Source of the DNA: Desulfotalea sp.
GTDB lineage: Bacteria; Desulfobacterota; Desulfobulbia; Desulfobulbales; Desulfocapsaceae
Direction: 5' to 3'
Length of the DNA: 64,000 bases
NCBI GenBank assembly: GCA_002733995.1
Contig: NVXR01000001.1
Location: forward strand, 124,001 to 188,000
The notes under the pieces are model-generated. The model searched no databases. It had not been told where the DNA came from and was given only the letters and a program-made list of their open reading frames with translations. The translations under genes and the position numbers were made by a program. Below, piece after piece: positions 38,316 through 48,055 of this stretch. Each line of letters begins with the position of its first letter. Position 1 is the first letter of the stretch.

Positions 38316-39137
38316 CTACGGTCTAAATTGCTTCCAATATCCTTGGGGTGGGGTGAGTTTATAAACGTTTATCCTGGATGTCAATTTCGTCTCTGATAAT
38401 TGTAGTTTGATAGTTGTTCCATACTCCAGCCCTGTTATATTTATATTCTGTGGCTGAAGACAGGATTGGTCTTGGATGTAATCGCTGTACCGGATTGTCG
38501 CCAGGGGCTTTTTTTGTCTCGTTTCCAAAACATGTTCTATGATAGTCCTCCGCTCGGGGTCTATCAGAAGGTGGGATATGTTTCTTGCCCCCTCATTATC
38601 CTCAAATGTGATCCAAATTCCCCGCAGTTCTCTATCAGTGCTGATATCAGTAATGTATTCAGTTGAGATGCTGTTTTTACCGGTAAGCCAGTCGTCCCAA
38701 CGTCCTTTGAGAAAATGGATTGGCAGCTTGTAGCGCAGGGAAAAAGATGTCATTCCACCCGTAACATACTTCGCTTGTAAGGTATTAATCATTTGATAGC
38801 GTTTTTTATTTCCGGCTATGATGACAATCGGTTGTCCTAATGGGTTACTTGCAACGAATTTATAGTTTGTTCCCGGAGAATAGAGAAAATATCCGGAAAA
38901 GGTTCGTTTGCCAAAGGGATTTGCGTACTCTAAGGTGAGATCAGACTGGAAGCCTTTGTTGCACTTGGTGTTTACAGCGGCCATTTCCTCTGCAATCTGT
39001 AAGGTGCTTTCATATTCATTTTCTCCAAGAGACGTTTTCCAGGGCTTTTGGGCACAACCGGAGACGAAGAGAGCAGTTAACAGAAATACAATTGGGATAA
39101 TGGGCAGTGAACAGGATACGTTAGTTCGTAATTGCAT
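38316..39137 (-). CDS. LolB/DUF4292-like outer-membrane lipoprotein
   Basis: 273 residues from ATG 39137; upstream codons in this frame are inside the TPR gene. The signal ends in a lipobox (ALFVSGC, Cys about 27). The mature part is beta-rich, with the hydrophobic strand pattern seen in LolB-type lipoprotein-binding folds (FSGYFLYSPG, QYQMI, LRYKLPIHFLKGRWDDWLTG). It may help insert lipoproteins or assemble the outer membrane; the name is by pattern only. It overlaps the end of the TPR gene by 17 bases, so the two are translated together. Confidence 0.7.
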   Translation of the reverse strand: MQLRTNVSCSLPIIPIVFLLTALFVSGCAQKPWKTSLGENEYESTLQIAEEMAAVNTKCNKGFQSDLTLEYANPFGKRTFSGYFLYSPGTNYKFVASNPLGQPIVIIAGNKKRYQMINTLQAKYVTGGMTSFSLRYKLPIHFLKGRWDDWLTGKNSISTEYITDISTDRELRGIWITFEDNEGARNISHLLIDPERRTIIEHVLETRQKKPLATIRYSDYIQDQSCLQPQNINITGLEYGTTIKLQLSETKLTSRINVYKLTPPQGYWKQFRP

Positions 39138-40809
39138 CGATTTTGTCTTTAACGGTTGATTGTTTGTCTTTATTATCAAAGAGATCGTAGGCTTTTTTGT
39201 AGGCTTTCTGTGCGTTATCATATTCCCCAAGGGCGTTGTATGAGTCGCCGAGATGATCGAAAATATGCGGGTCATTGGGTTCAAGAGAAACGGCATGTTC
39301 CAGTGTCTCTGCAGCTTCCTTTAGTCGGCCTAAACGGAAGTACACCCAGCCAAGGCTATCTATGATAAAACCATTTTCCGGTTTGAGGGAGATGGCATGA
39401 AGGATATATCCGAGGGCTTCTTCGAGATGCACGCCCTTATCGGCGAGGCTATAACCAATAAAGTTGAGGGCGTCAGCGTGGTCTGCCTGTAGAGCGAGTA
39501 CCTTGCGCATCTCAGCTATGGCATCATTGGTGCGACCATTTTTTTCAAGGAGTAAGCCAAGTTCAAAATGAAGCTGATGGTTTTCAGGATAGGTTGTGAT
39601 GCCATCGCGCAGGGTTGAAAGAGCGAGATCCGTATGTTGAGAATCTGTAAAAAGAGAAGAAAGTAGGGCGTAAAAGAGGGGGCTTGTCGTTGCGTCATCT
39701 TTTATATTGTTTTCGAGAAAAGCAATGGCTTCGTCGGATTTTTGCTGTTTTTTCAGCACTTTGATCTTGAGGTAGACGGCCTCTTCGAAGTTCTCACTAC
39801 TTGCAGGGATCTTGGTAACATATGCAATACTCGAAGGGTAGTCTGCTTCTTGGTAGGCCAGCAACGCCAGCATATAGCGGGCGGCATAAGCTTCAGACTG
39901 GTTGTTCAGTCGCTGAAGTATTTTTTTCGCTTCAGCTGGTCGCCTCTGTTGGAGGAGAACCTGGCTCATGATGAGATCAATTTTATCTGGTTGTTCACTG
40001 ACATGGTGGATGTTTTGTAATGCAGTATTGGCTTCGGCGAGTCGATTGAGGTCTAAAAGTGCCTGTACTCGGCCGAGTAATGCTTTTTCATCAAATGTAT
40101 CGTTATCTGTAATGGTTGTATAGATGCGTAAAGCGTCTTTATATTTTTCCTTGCTACTATACAGATAACCTATTTCAAAGGCTAGTTCTTTGGACCAGTT
40201 TAATGATAATGCTTTTTCGTAAAATAATGCGGCTTTGTCTCCATCGTTTTTCTGATTGAGCAGACGGGCAAGAGACAGAGTGGTAAAATAGGACTGTGGA
40301 TTTCGAACCAGCAAGCTACGAAAAATATTTTCGGCGATCTCATATTTACCCAGATGACTGTAGAGGATGCCTAGGCGTGTATTGACAGGCTCATTATCGG
40401 GGTCAAAGGTAAGAATCTTCTCGTAAAGAGTTACAGCCTGAGTGATGTTTTGTTGCTGGACAGATATGTTAGCGAGAAAAAGTAGATACGTTGTATTGGT
40501 GGGGTCTTTTGTAATCGCACTGCTGAGCCATGTTGCGGCTGTTTTGTAATCCCCCATTTTTAACATCAGAATAGGTAGTTTTTCTTCTATGTATTTTGAA
40601 CCAGGGTCACAGATGAGAGCCTTCTCATAGGCTTCGAGGGCCTCTGGATAACGTTCCGCGTATTCTGCGTGGGTTCCCCAGAGAAAATAGAAGGAAGAGC
40701 AGGAAAAATCGATCTGTTCCGCAGGCGGGGCGAGAGATACCTCGGCCCGCCTGTCACTACAGCCCGTTACTATGAACAATGTGATAGCTATAAGGCGAAT
40801 GAATTTCAT
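39121..40809 (-). CDS. Tetratricopeptide-repeat lipoprotein
   Basis: 562 residues. A short signal ends in the lipobox IVTGC (Cys17), then about twelve TPR-like helical repeats run through the rest of the protein (for example ALEAYEKALICDPGS, AVTLYEKILTFDPDN, AQKAYKKAYDLFD). A protein-interaction scaffold in the envelope, possibly for outer-membrane assembly given the next gene. It sits between tmk (upstream) and the LolB-like gene (downstream), with 3 and -17 bases, forming an operon. Confidence 0.88.
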   Translation of the reverse strand: MKFIRLIAITLFIVTGCSDRRAEVSLAPPAEQIDFSCSSFYFLWGTHAEYAERYPEALEAYEKALICDPGSKYIEEKLPILMLKMGDYKTAATWLSSAITKDPTNTTYLLFLANISVQQQNITQAVTLYEKILTFDPDNEPVNTRLGILYSHLGKYEIAENIFRSLLVRNPQSYFTTLSLARLLNQKNDGDKAALFYEKALSLNWSKELAFEIGYLYSSKEKYKDALRIYTTITDNDTFDEKALLGRVQALLDLNRLAEANTALQNIHHVSEQPDKIDLIMSQVLLQQRRPAEAKKILQRLNNQSEAYAARYMLALLAYQEADYPSSIAYVTKIPASSENFEEAVYLKIKVLKKQQKSDEAIAFLENNIKDDATTSPLFYALLSSLFTDSQHTDLALSTLRDGITTYPENHQLHFELGLLLEKNGRTNDAIAEMRKVLALQADHADALNFIGYSLADKGVHLEEALGYILHAISLKPENGFIIDSLGWVYFRLGRLKEAAETLEHAVSLEPNDPHIFDHLGDSYNALGEYDNAQKAYKKAYDLFDNKDKQSTVKDKIDAITN

Positions 40810-40812
40810 GTT

Positions 40813-41436
40813 TTAATCCACATTCCGGAGTGTCTGAGGAATGATGGGAAGTACTTCGGACAGTACCTTGGAATGGACGCTTTCAATAGAACCTTGGGCG
40901 CTGATTTTTTTAATAAAGGGCAGGGAAAGAGAGTCAAAGATGGCAGCGACTTTTTGCAGGTTTTCAATCTGTTCAAAATCATTGAGTTGTTCACCTCGAT
41001 TTTCGGTAATTCGTTTACGCCCGGTATCAAGTGAGGCCTGAAGGAGTATGGCTATATCGGGCTCAGGAGCAAAGCTGTTGAGGGATAGAAGCTCATCAAT
41101 AGCAAAGCCAATGGCTCCCTGATAGGCCACTGTAGAGAGAAAGTAGCGATCACAGAGGACAATTTTTCCACTTGCAAGGGCTGGATTGATCATATTGTCT
41201 ACATGCTCTTTTCGGTCGGCGAGAAACAGCTCCAGTTCCTCTCTAGGGGTACAGGAGTCACGTTGTAGATAGAGGCCACGAATGCGTTGGCCATATTTCC
41301 CTTCCGTTGGTTCCCTGGTGGTGACCACCGGGTATTGCTTGTCTTGCAGGTAGTTCGCCAGAAGAGAAAGTTGGGTCGATTTACCCGTGCCGTCGGTACC
41401 TTCAAATACGATGAGGCAACCTCGATTATTGTTCAT
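40813..41436 (-). CDS. tmk: Thymidylate kinase
   Basis: 207 residues from ATG 41436, which has GGGGAGTC seven bases before it; the longer frame from 41460 adds eight unlikely residues. P-loop EGTDGTGKST is at 12-21 and a DR(Y/F) motif follows in CDRYFLSTVAYQG. It phosphorylates dTMP to dTDP, following ThyA. The start overlaps the pdxA stop by 11 bases, so translation is coupled. Confidence 0.95.
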   Translation of the reverse strand: MNNNRGCLIVFEGTDGTGKSTQLSLLANYLQDKQYPVVTTREPTEGKYGQRIRGLYLQRDSCTPREELELFLADRKEHVDNMINPALASGKIVLCDRYFLSTVAYQGAIGFAIDELLSLNSFAPEPDIAILLQASLDTGRKRITENRGEQLNDFEQIENLQKVAAIFDSLSLPFIKKISAQGSIESVHSKVLSEVLPIIPQTLRNVD

Positions 41437-42460
41437 TTGAGACTCCCCGCCGACGAGCATCAGCCTTCCGGTTGTTACTTATTGTTGCGGCCAATTCAAT
41501 GGCATTGTGGAGGCTGGTAGGATTAGCTGTACCCAGGCCAGCAATATCGTAGGCGGTACCGTGGTCGACAGATGTCCTGACGATGGGAAGGCCTAGGGTG
41601 ATATTCACACCGTCTGCGAAATGGAGGAGCTTAAACGGTATAAGTCCTTGATCATGGTACATACAGACCACTGCATCGTAGTCGCCCTGGGCTGCGTTAA
41701 AAAAGACAGTGTCGGGTGGAAAGGGGCCATGTACAGAAATACCTTGTTCCTTGGCCAGGGCAATCGCAGGTCGGATCGTCGTCTCCTCCTCGTTGCCAAA
41801 AAGACAATTTTCACCGCTGTGGGGATTGAGTGCGGCAACGGCGATTTTGGGGTTTTTGAGACCAAAGTCAACCGAAAGTGCGTGGTGAGTTGTCTGTATT
41901 AACTGAGTTATGGAAGCCTTTGTCAGAGCAGAAGGTACACTGGCGAGTGAGCAATGAATGGTGACAAGTGTGACCCGAAGGCGATCACCAGCCATCATCA
42001 TCGCATAGTCTTTACTGCCTGTGAGTTCGGCCAGCATTTCGGTGTGACCTGGAAATGAAAATCCAGCCTGATTGAGTGAATATTTAGAAATAGGGCAGGT
42101 GGTAATGCCGTCAAGTACACCTTCCTGTGCCAACTTTACGCCTTCAGTGATATAGCGAGCCATTGCCTTGGCGGTCGTATTGCTTGGCTGTCCCCAGACA
42201 ATATCCGCCTCTGTAAGGTTAGAAAGCGGGAGGACGGGGATAATATTTTCAGTTTTTTTCGGTGGTTCAGTGCCTACTGTCCAGGGGATGATCTGCACAT
42301 TTTTATAGCCAAGATCTGTGGCGCATTTTTGCAGAACAGTAATATCTCCAAGTACTACAGGAGTTATATTGTTATCAGCGGCTGGTTTTGCAAAATATTT
42401 CAGTATGATTTCTGGGCCGATGCTAACAGGGCAACCCATCGTTATTCCAATTATACTCAT
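41426..42460 (-). CDS. pdxA: 4-hydroxythreonine-4-phosphate dehydrogenase
   Basis: 344 residues. NAD-dependent, metal-requiring enzyme of pyridoxal phosphate synthesis. It begins with GITMGCPVSIGPEI, then shows FPGHTEMLAELTG (His ligand), HCSLASVPSAL, NPHSGENCLFG and MYHDQGLIPFKLL, the metal and substrate motifs of PdxA. Length is typical. First gene of the pdxA-tmk-TPR-LolB-like run, starting about 115 bases after yraN. Confidence 0.96.
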   Translation of the reverse strand: MSIIGITMGCPVSIGPEIILKYFAKPAADNNITPVVLGDITVLQKCATDLGYKNVQIIPWTVGTEPPKKTENIIPVLPLSNLTEADIVWGQPSNTTAKAMARYITEGVKLAQEGVLDGITTCPISKYSLNQAGFSFPGHTEMLAELTGSKDYAMMMAGDRLRVTLVTIHCSLASVPSALTKASITQLIQTTHHALSVDFGLKNPKIAVAALNPHSGENCLFGNEEETTIRPAIALAKEQGISVHGPFPPDTVFFNAAQGDYDAVVCMYHDQGLIPFKLLHFADGVNITLGLPIVRTSVDHGTAYDIAGLGTANPTSLHNAIELAATISNNRKADARRRGVSNEQ

Positions 42461-42574
42461 GGTTATAGTGTACCTCTAAATTCATTTTATGCAATAAAAG
42501 GTGATACCCAGGGCGTCGAGATGTTAAACGGTGCAGGAGGGCAGGATGTGGTACAGCGACAGCAGATAAGCTGA

Positions 42575-42949
42575 TTAAGAAATACAAAAATCAAAGGCGT
42601 TGGTAATGTGTTGGATTTCTGTCTTTTTATCTTTAGGGGCAAGAATAGACACCACATCAAATCGTGCGTCAATATCATCTTTATGGTGGGTCACGAGGTA
42701 GTGGTGGGCCACTTTCGATATTTGCTGTTGCTTACGCAGGTCGACTGCTGCTGTGGGGCCACCAAAATTATTATTTGTTCTGGTCTTCACTTCAACAAAG
42801 ATAAGGACATTACCGTCTCTTGCAATGAGATCAATTTCACCCCAATTACATCTATAGTTTGTTTTGACTATGCTATAGCCTTTGTTCTTAAGATAGATTG
42901 CTGCGATGGATTCGCCTTTCTGACCGAGAATTTGGCGAAAATTAACCAT
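42575..42949 (-). CDS. yraN: UPF0102 (YraN) putative endonuclease-fold protein
   Basis: 124 residues, the full length of the family. It has the conserved GEIDLIARDG and FVEVKTR motifs of the Holliday-junction-resolvase-like nuclease fold. The biochemical role is not established. The start overlaps the rnhB stop by 8 bases; the pair is common across bacteria. Confidence 0.93.
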   Translation of the reverse strand: MVNFRQILGQKGESIAAIYLKNKGYSIVKTNYRCNWGEIDLIARDGNVLIFVEVKTRTNNNFGGPTAAVDLRKQQQISKVAHHYLVTHHKDDIDARFDVVSILAPKDKKTEIQHITNAFDFCIS

Positions 42950-43580
42950 GGTCTACCACGCCATTAAAGCTGCGCCTATGGATGGGGCAAGGTCCAAATT
43001 CTTTCAGGGCCTCGCGATGTTCTTTGGTAGGGTAGCCTTTGTTTTTTCGAAAATTATAGATGGGATATTTTTCATGCATGCATACCATGAATTGATCACG
43101 TCTAACTTTTGCAATGATACTGGCTGCAGCGATGGATGCACTTTTTGACTCACCCTTGATCATGGCCTGTTGGTCAATAGATACCGGTGCTTTAAATTTA
43201 CCGTCGACAAGGAGAAAATCTACAGGTGTCCCTTCAATATTCTCAGTGGCTATTTTCATTGCGAGAAGAGAAGCTTGGAGGATATTAATACGATCAATTT
43301 CGCTTTCGTCAATAAATGCGATACCTATGCGGGCACCAAGATCAATGAGTGATTGAGCGAGCAATTCTCGTTTGCGGTGGCTAAGAATCTTAGAGTCAAG
43401 ATAGATGGTAGGATCTATAGATGGGGGGAGTACTACGGCGGCAGCAACAACGGGGCCTGCGAGTGGACCTCGTCCAACCTCGTCACAGCCAGCTATACTT
43501 TTGTAGCCGTGCTTACGCAATGTTTTCTCTAATATGAAATTATCTTTACCGGTCTTGGCAGCAGACAACAAGTGTATCAT
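42942..43580 (-). CDS. rnhB: Ribonuclease HII
   Basis: 212 residues from ATG 43580; the frame to 43613 runs into the terminator hairpin of rplS. Catalytic acids: Asp33-Glu34 (CDEVGRGPLAGPV), Asp126 (VDGKF) and an Asp near 162 (RRDQFM). It removes ribonucleotides and RNA-DNA hybrids. Followed by yraN with overlap. Confidence 0.95.
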   Translation of the reverse strand: MIHLLSAAKTGKDNFILEKTLRKHGYKSIAGCDEVGRGPLAGPVVAAAVVLPPSIDPTIYLDSKILSHRKRELLAQSLIDLGARIGIAFIDESEIDRINILQASLLAMKIATENIEGTPVDFLLVDGKFKAPVSIDQQAMIKGESKSASIAAASIIAKVRRDQFMVCMHEKYPIYNFRKNKGYPTKEHREALKEFGPCPIHRRSFNGVVDHG

Positions 43581-43598
43581 ATTGAAATCAGGATATTG

Positions 43599-43639
43599 CG
43601 CCTGCAAAAACAACCGCTACAGAGAAAGTAGCGGTTGTT
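43599..43639 (-). terminator. Terminator between rplS and rnhB
   Basis: AACAACCGCTAC (43609-43620) and GTAGCGGTTGTT (43628-43639) pair perfectly over 12 bp; on the minus strand the stem is followed by TTTTTG. It separates the ribosomal operon from rnhB, although some read-through is likely. Confidence 0.85.
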
Positions 43640-43654
43640 AAAGTTGCTTGCGAT

Positions 43655-44005
43655 CTAGCGTAATCCGCGTTCACGGATACGAGCTGCCTTACCTGTAAGA
43701 TTGCGCAGGTAATAGAGGCGGGAACGACGAACACGGCCACGCATAATAATTTCGATCTTCTCAATACGTGGATTGTGTAGAGCGAAAGTTTTTTCAACAC
43801 CAACACCGTGGGAGATTTTTCTGACAGTGTAACTGGCATCCATTTGGCCACGTTTGCGCTTGATAACTACGCCCTGGAACATCTGTACGCGCTCTTTACT
43901 TCCCTCGATGATACGGATATGTACCTTAACGGTGTCACCTGGACGAAAGTCAGGGTGATCCATACGCATCTGCTCTTGATTAATTCTATCGATTATTGTG
44001 CTCAT
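43655..44005 (-). CDS. rplS: 50S ribosomal protein bL19
   Basis: 116 residues from ATG 44005, typical for bL19. It shows the [13 protein letters not shown] start, the FQGVVIKRK motif and the C-terminal [15 protein letters not shown]. It lies at the interface of the two ribosomal subunits. Last gene of the rpsP operon. Confidence 0.98.
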   Translation of the reverse strand: MSTIIDRINQEQMRMDHPDFRPGDTVKVHIRIIEGSKERVQMFQGVVIKRKRGQMDASYTVRKISHGVGVEKTFALHNPRIEKIEIIMRGRVRRSRLYYLRNLTGKAARIRERGLR

Positions 44006-44073
44006 AACGTCTTCTATTGGTTGAAGTATCAGTGGATAGTTATCCAACGGTTAAATAGTTTCTTGCCAGCATA

Positions 44074-44640
44074 TCAGGATCCGAGCAATCTATCTATAGT
44101 AATAGATGCGGCGGATCGTACTGAGAGATGGTTGTAGTCTGTACCACCTTTAATGGGTGGAAGACTCAAATCACACTGTTCTAAAATTTCCTGGGCAAGC
44201 CCATGTGCGGTTCCAAATAACAATAAAACCGGCTCTTTTTCATTAATTTTTTTTCCAAGATCACTATAACTGATGGTGTTTGATTGTTCAAGTGCGCTGG
44301 TTGTTACAAGAAGGGGCCGTTTGCCATATTCTTGTGTCAGTGCTGAAATAGCTTCTTCCACGCAATAAATTGGTCGAACTATTTCTAGAGCCTCTTTACG
44401 AGCAGGATTATACGTCGATCCGTACCCGCTCAGCCAGTGGTTGAGCAATTCATTAATCAAATTATGCTGATCTTTGTAGGGAGTAGATATAAAATAACTA
44501 CCGAGCCCGTAGGTTCGTGCTGTTCGGGCGATATCATGGATATCTAAATTAGTAACAGCGGAACCAATTACTTCTTTTTTCTTATTAATTACAGGATGAT
44601 GAACTAAGGCAATGTGTAAAGAAAGCTTACCTTGATACAT
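44074..44640 (-). CDS. SPOUT-type RNA methyltransferase (Methyltrn_RNA_4)
   Basis: 188 residues. It starts with IALVHHPVINKKKEVIGSAVTNLDIHDIARTARTYGL and contains LLLFGTAHGL and a final YNHLSVRSAASITIDRLLG, the SAM-binding knot pattern of this family. Its RNA target is not known from sequence. The start codon overlaps the trmD stop (TAATG), and in Desulfobacterota and Aquificae this gene is a usual trmD neighbour. Confidence 0.9.
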   Translation of the reverse strand: MYQGKLSLHIALVHHPVINKKKEVIGSAVTNLDIHDIARTARTYGLGSYFISTPYKDQHNLINELLNHWLSGYGSTYNPARKEALEIVRPIYCVEEAISALTQEYGKRPLLVTTSALEQSNTISYSDLGKKINEKEPVLLLFGTAHGLAQEILEQCDLSLPPIKGGTDYNHLSVRSAASITIDRLLGS

Positions 44641-45398
44641 TAATATTTACCCGTCTTCTGTATTTCTTCAACTGTAATGAGTAAACCACTTAATTTTAAA
44701 AGTTTACGCTCAGAAACTGAAAAAGTTACATTCTTTATAAGGTCAGGTCTTTTGGCCAGCGTTCGTTCCACTGAATCAATAAACCTGATGTCTTCAATTC
44801 TTTGGTGGTTTCCTGAGAGTAAATGCTCAGGAACGTCCATACCTTCAAAACTACGTGGCCTCGTGTATTGAGCATGTTTTAAAAGACTTCTACTGAAAGT
44901 GTCTTTTGCAACAGAATCCTGACAGCCTAAAACACCAGGTAACAACCTGGTAATAGAGTCTAGCATGATCATCGCTCCAAGTTCACCCCCTGTCAGAATG
45001 AAATCCCCTATGGAAATTTCATCATCTATATAGTTGGAGATAAACCGTTCATCTATACCTTCATACCGTCCGCAGACTAAAATAAGCTGATCTTCTGCGG
45101 TAAGCTCCTGGGCGAGACCTTGATTGTAGGTCTTGCCTTGGGGGCTAAGAAAAATAACGCGGGCCTTGCTATCTTTCCTGCTTTGTACGGCATTTGCCAG
45201 AGGTTCTGGTTTCATAACCATTCCCTCTCCCCCGCCAAATGGCCTGTCATCGGTCATTGAATGGGGGCCAGATGCAAAATCTCTGACATTTATGATATTG
45301 ACTTCGATCTGTTTTTTCAGAAGAGCTCTTCTAATGATTCCTTCCTGTAAGTGGGAATCAAATATCTCTGGAAAAATAGTTAGTATGTCAAAAATCAT
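44640..45398 (-). CDS. trmD: tRNA (guanine-N1-)-methyltransferase
   Basis: 252 residues. It has the [11 protein letters not shown] start, [10 protein letters not shown], and the knot segment [12 protein letters not shown], then [13 protein letters not shown]. It methylates G37 of tRNAs and prevents +1 frameshifting. 19 bases after rimM and directly before the methyltransferase gene. Confidence 0.97.
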   Translation of the reverse strand: MIFDILTIFPEIFDSHLQEGIIRRALLKKQIEVNIINVRDFASGPHSMTDDRPFGGGEGMVMKPEPLANAVQSRKDSKARVIFLSPQGKTYNQGLAQELTAEDQLILVCGRYEGIDERFISNYIDDEISIGDFILTGGELGAMIMLDSITRLLPGVLGCQDSVAKDTFSRSLLKHAQYTRPRSFEGMDVPEHLLSGNHQRIEDIRFIDSVERTLAKRPDLIKNVTFSVSERKLLKLSGLLITVEEIQKTGKY

Positions 45399-45417
45399 AC
45401 GACAACCCGTGCGGTGT

Positions 45418-45963
45418 TCATTTAACAGGGCTAACGTTTATTTCTAGTAACCCAGGCGGAAGATTAACTACAATTGTATTGTCTGTTTCTTCGACAATAA
45501 AATCATCAATAACGGGTATCATGACTTCGTCATTTCCAGTATCTACGACGAAAATGTCCTGGGCACCACTATTGAAAAGTTCTTTTACGATGCCAATGAC
45601 GGCACCATCTTTATGAACGAGTTGTTTACCTTCGTACTGTTGCCAGTAATACTCTCCGGGATGGGGCGCAGGTAGGTGCTCTTTTAAAAGAAATACCTCA
45701 TAGCCGCCAATATTTTCAGCTGCAGATCTGTCTACAATCTCTGCAAATTTAACTACAGCTGTATTGCCCTGAACACGAGATTTAATCACCGCCATTGGGC
45801 CGGTTAGCTGACCCTTTAGATCGCAAAGCGTAAGCTCCTTGTATTCTAAAAAGTTCTCTGGCTGACCGGAGAAAGAGTAGATTTTAACCTCACCACGTAA
45901 TCCGTGAGGTTTCGTCGTCTTACCAACGAGCAGGTACTTGTCTTTTGGAGACATCTTTTCCAT
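45418..45963 (-). CDS. rimM: 16S rRNA processing protein RimM
   Basis: 181 residues. It begins with [20 protein letters not shown], the RimM N-terminal signature, and has the PRC-barrel second half ([20 protein letters not shown], then [10 protein letters not shown]). It assists assembly of the 30S head and binds uS19. ATG 45963 is the first of two close Met codons; the second (three codons later) is an alternative. Confidence 0.95.
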   Translation of the reverse strand: MEKMSPKDKYLLVGKTTKPHGLRGEVKIYSFSGQPENFLEYKELTLCDLKGQLTGPMAVIKSRVQGNTAVVKFAEIVDRSAAENIGGYEVFLLKEHLPAPHPGEYYWQQYEGKQLVHKDGAVIGIVKELFNSGAQDIFVVDTGNDEVMIPVIDDFIVEETDNTIVVNLPPGLLEINVSPVK

Positions 45964-45978
45964 GGACTGTTGACCCTG

Positions 45979-46209
45979 CTATTCTACTATTTCAAGACGA
46001 GAGCGCTTGTCTTCTTTTGCAGCAGTTGCCGCAAGAATTGATCGCAAGGCCCGTGCCGTTCTTCCCTGTTTACCAATCACTTTACCAAGATCGTCCGGAG
46101 CCACAGCTAACTCGATGGTGACATTGTTTTCTTCGTCACTGCGAGTTACCTTAACATCGTCCGGGCTATCTACCAGTGATCTGGCAATAACAGCTATTAG
46201 CTCTTCCAT
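45979..46209 (-). CDS. khpA: KH-domain RNA-binding protein KhpA (YlqC)
   Basis: 76 residues, the whole of a single KH domain with the loop GKVIGKQGRTARALRSIL. It binds RNA and in other bacteria works with KhpB in translation or cell division. It sits between rpsP and rimM, as in most genomes of this group. Confidence 0.95.
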   Translation of the reverse strand: MEELIAVIARSLVDSPDDVKVTRSDEENNVTIELAVAPDDLGKVIGKQGRTARALRSILAATAAKEDKRSRLEIVE

Positions 46210-46211
46210 CT

Positions 46212-46460
46212 CTATGCGTCAGCAGCAGCTGCCTTTTTGATCAGACTTTTAACAGTAGTTGTCGGAAGAGCACCTTTGCTCATCCAGTCTTTTAATTTAC
46301 TGTCGTCAATCTTAATTACCGCTGGGTCCTGAAGTGGATCATAGGTTCCAACGACATCAAGAAATTTACCATCACGTTTGCTTTCGCAGTCAGCAACAAT
46401 AATACGATAGAAAGGTTTCTTCTTTTTGCCAAGTCGAGTTAGTCGAATACGTACTGCCAT
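46212..46460 (-). CDS. rpsP: 30S ribosomal protein bS16
   Basis: 82 residues, typical size. It begins AVRIRLTRLGKKKKPFYRIIVAD and has the GKFLDVVGTYDP motif. GGAGG lies before the ATG. Between ffh and khpA. Confidence 0.98.
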   Translation of the reverse strand: MAVRIRLTRLGKKKKPFYRIIVADCESKRDGKFLDVVGTYDPLQDPAVIKIDDSKLKDWMSKGALPTTTVKSLIKKAAAADA

Positions 46461-46521
46461 TCCGGTATATCCTCCGGTTGATATGTCGGTTAAATGATCC
46501 TGGAGAAATCCCAGGAACAGT

Positions 46522-47877
46522 TTATCTTCTTTTCATGCCCTTAGGCAATTTTCTACGTTTAACGCCTGTCATAGCACCAGGCTTACCGCGCATTTTTTTC
46601 ATCATCTTCAGCATTTCAGAATAACTTTTTATAACTCTGTTAACTTCACTGACCTGGGTACCAGAACCCGCAGCAATTCTTTTACGTCTGCTTGGGTTGA
46701 TAATGGAATGATTCTTTCTTTCTTTTGCTGTCATCGAACGGATAATAGCTTCCGTCTTACTCAGCTCTTTCTCGTCAGGCTTCGGTACATTTTTGAGCTT
46801 TTTTAGCTTATTGATGCCCGGTACCATATCAAGAATCTGATCTAGAGAACCCATTTTCTTGATCTGTTGTATCTGACCAAGGAAATCTTCAAGAGTAAAC
46901 TGGTTTCTCTGTAATTTTTTGGCGATTCTGTCGGCTTCTTTTCTATCGACTACCGCTTCGGCTTTTTCAATCAGGGTAAGAATATCACCCATTCCGAGAA
47001 TCCGAGAAGCAACACGTTCAGGATGGAAGACTTCAAGGTCGTCGAGACCTTCGCCGACACCGACAAATTTAATCGGTTTTCCTGTAACGTTCTTAATCGA
47101 TAGTGCCGCACCGCCCCTAGCATCACCCTCCATCTTTGTGAGGATAACACCAGAAATTTCAAGGTCGCTGTTAAACTTGCTAGCAACTGTGACCGCATCC
47201 TGGCCTGTCATCGAGTCCGCAACAAAGAGGACTTCGGACAAGGGAATTGCAGCCTGTATATCTTTTAATTCGCCCATTAGGGCTTCATCAACATGCAGGC
47301 GACCTGCAGTATCAATGATAATCGTATCGCAGTTTTGTTTAGCCGCTTCCAACAGTGCCTGGCGACAAATGTCCACCGGCTTTGTGTCGGTGGTTGAGGG
47401 ATGAACTGGAACCCCAACCTGTTTACCAAGAACTTGTAACTGTTCAATTGCTGCGGGTCTGTAAATATCAACAGGAACGAGATATGGCCTGCGGCCTTTC
47501 GCCTTTAACAGCTTTGCAAGCTTACCAGTGGTGGTTGTCTTACCCGACCCCTGGAGTCCGGCGAGCATTATAATTACTGGTTGTCTGCCGTCTAGCTCAA
47601 TCTGTTTGGTCGTTCCGCCGAGAAGTTCAACGAGTTCGTCGTGTACTATCTTTACTACCTGTTGACCCGGAGAAAGACTCTTAGATACATCTTTACCAAT
47701 CGCTTTCTTAGTAACTGCAGCAACGAAACCTTTGGCAACCCCAAGGTTTACATCGGCTTCTAGCAGGGCTTTACGCACCTCCGCCATTGCTTCAGCAATA
47801 TTCTCTTCTGAGAGTTTGCCGTGGCCGCGAAGTTTCTTAAATACTCCCTCAAGTCTGTCGGATAAGTTTTCAAACAT
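46522..47877 (-). CDS. ffh: Signal recognition particle protein
   Basis: 451 residues. N domain, then a G domain with GLQGSGKTTTTGKLA near 107-121, DTAGRL, TKMEGDARGGAAL and a Met-rich M domain (MLKMMKKMRGKPGAM) that binds signal peptides and 4.5S RNA. It targets membrane proteins to the translocon. First gene of the ffh-rpsP-khpA-rimM-trmD operon. No 4.5S RNA gene was identified in the window. Confidence 0.98.
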   Translation of the reverse strand: MFENLSDRLEGVFKKLRGHGKLSEENIAEAMAEVRKALLEADVNLGVAKGFVAAVTKKAIGKDVSKSLSPGQQVVKIVHDELVELLGGTTKQIELDGRQPVIIMLAGLQGSGKTTTTGKLAKLLKAKGRRPYLVPVDIYRPAAIEQLQVLGKQVGVPVHPSTTDTKPVDICRQALLEAAKQNCDTIIIDTAGRLHVDEALMGELKDIQAAIPLSEVLFVADSMTGQDAVTVASKFNSDLEISGVILTKMEGDARGGAALSIKNVTGKPIKFVGVGEGLDDLEVFHPERVASRILGMGDILTLIEKAEAVVDRKEADRIAKKLQRNQFTLEDFLGQIQQIKKMGSLDQILDMVPGINKLKKLKNVPKPDEKELSKTEAIIRSMTAKERKNHSIINPSRRKRIAAGSGTQVSEVNRVIKSYSEMLKMMKKMRGKPGAMTGVKRRKLPKGMKRR

Positions 47878-48026
47878 AATACTTTATTGCAATTAAGTAG
47901 TTTCTCAAGAGAAAAAATCATTTAGGTGCTGGCCGATTGCTTCTGGCTCTACTTACCTACGTTTATGGGAAACATCAATTGTGAAAATTGCTGTTCCTTC
48001 CGTCGGTGAAAGATCAAAAGAGAAGA

Positions 48027-48055
48027 AAAATACTTCATATATGTACGGTTGTCAA
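48027..48055 (-). promoter_or_regulatory. Probable promoter of the ffh-rpsP operon
   Basis: On the minus strand TTGACA (48055-48050), a 17-bp spacer and TATTTT (48032-48027) fit a sigma-70 promoter. The leader to the ffh start is about 145 bases. Confidence 0.55.
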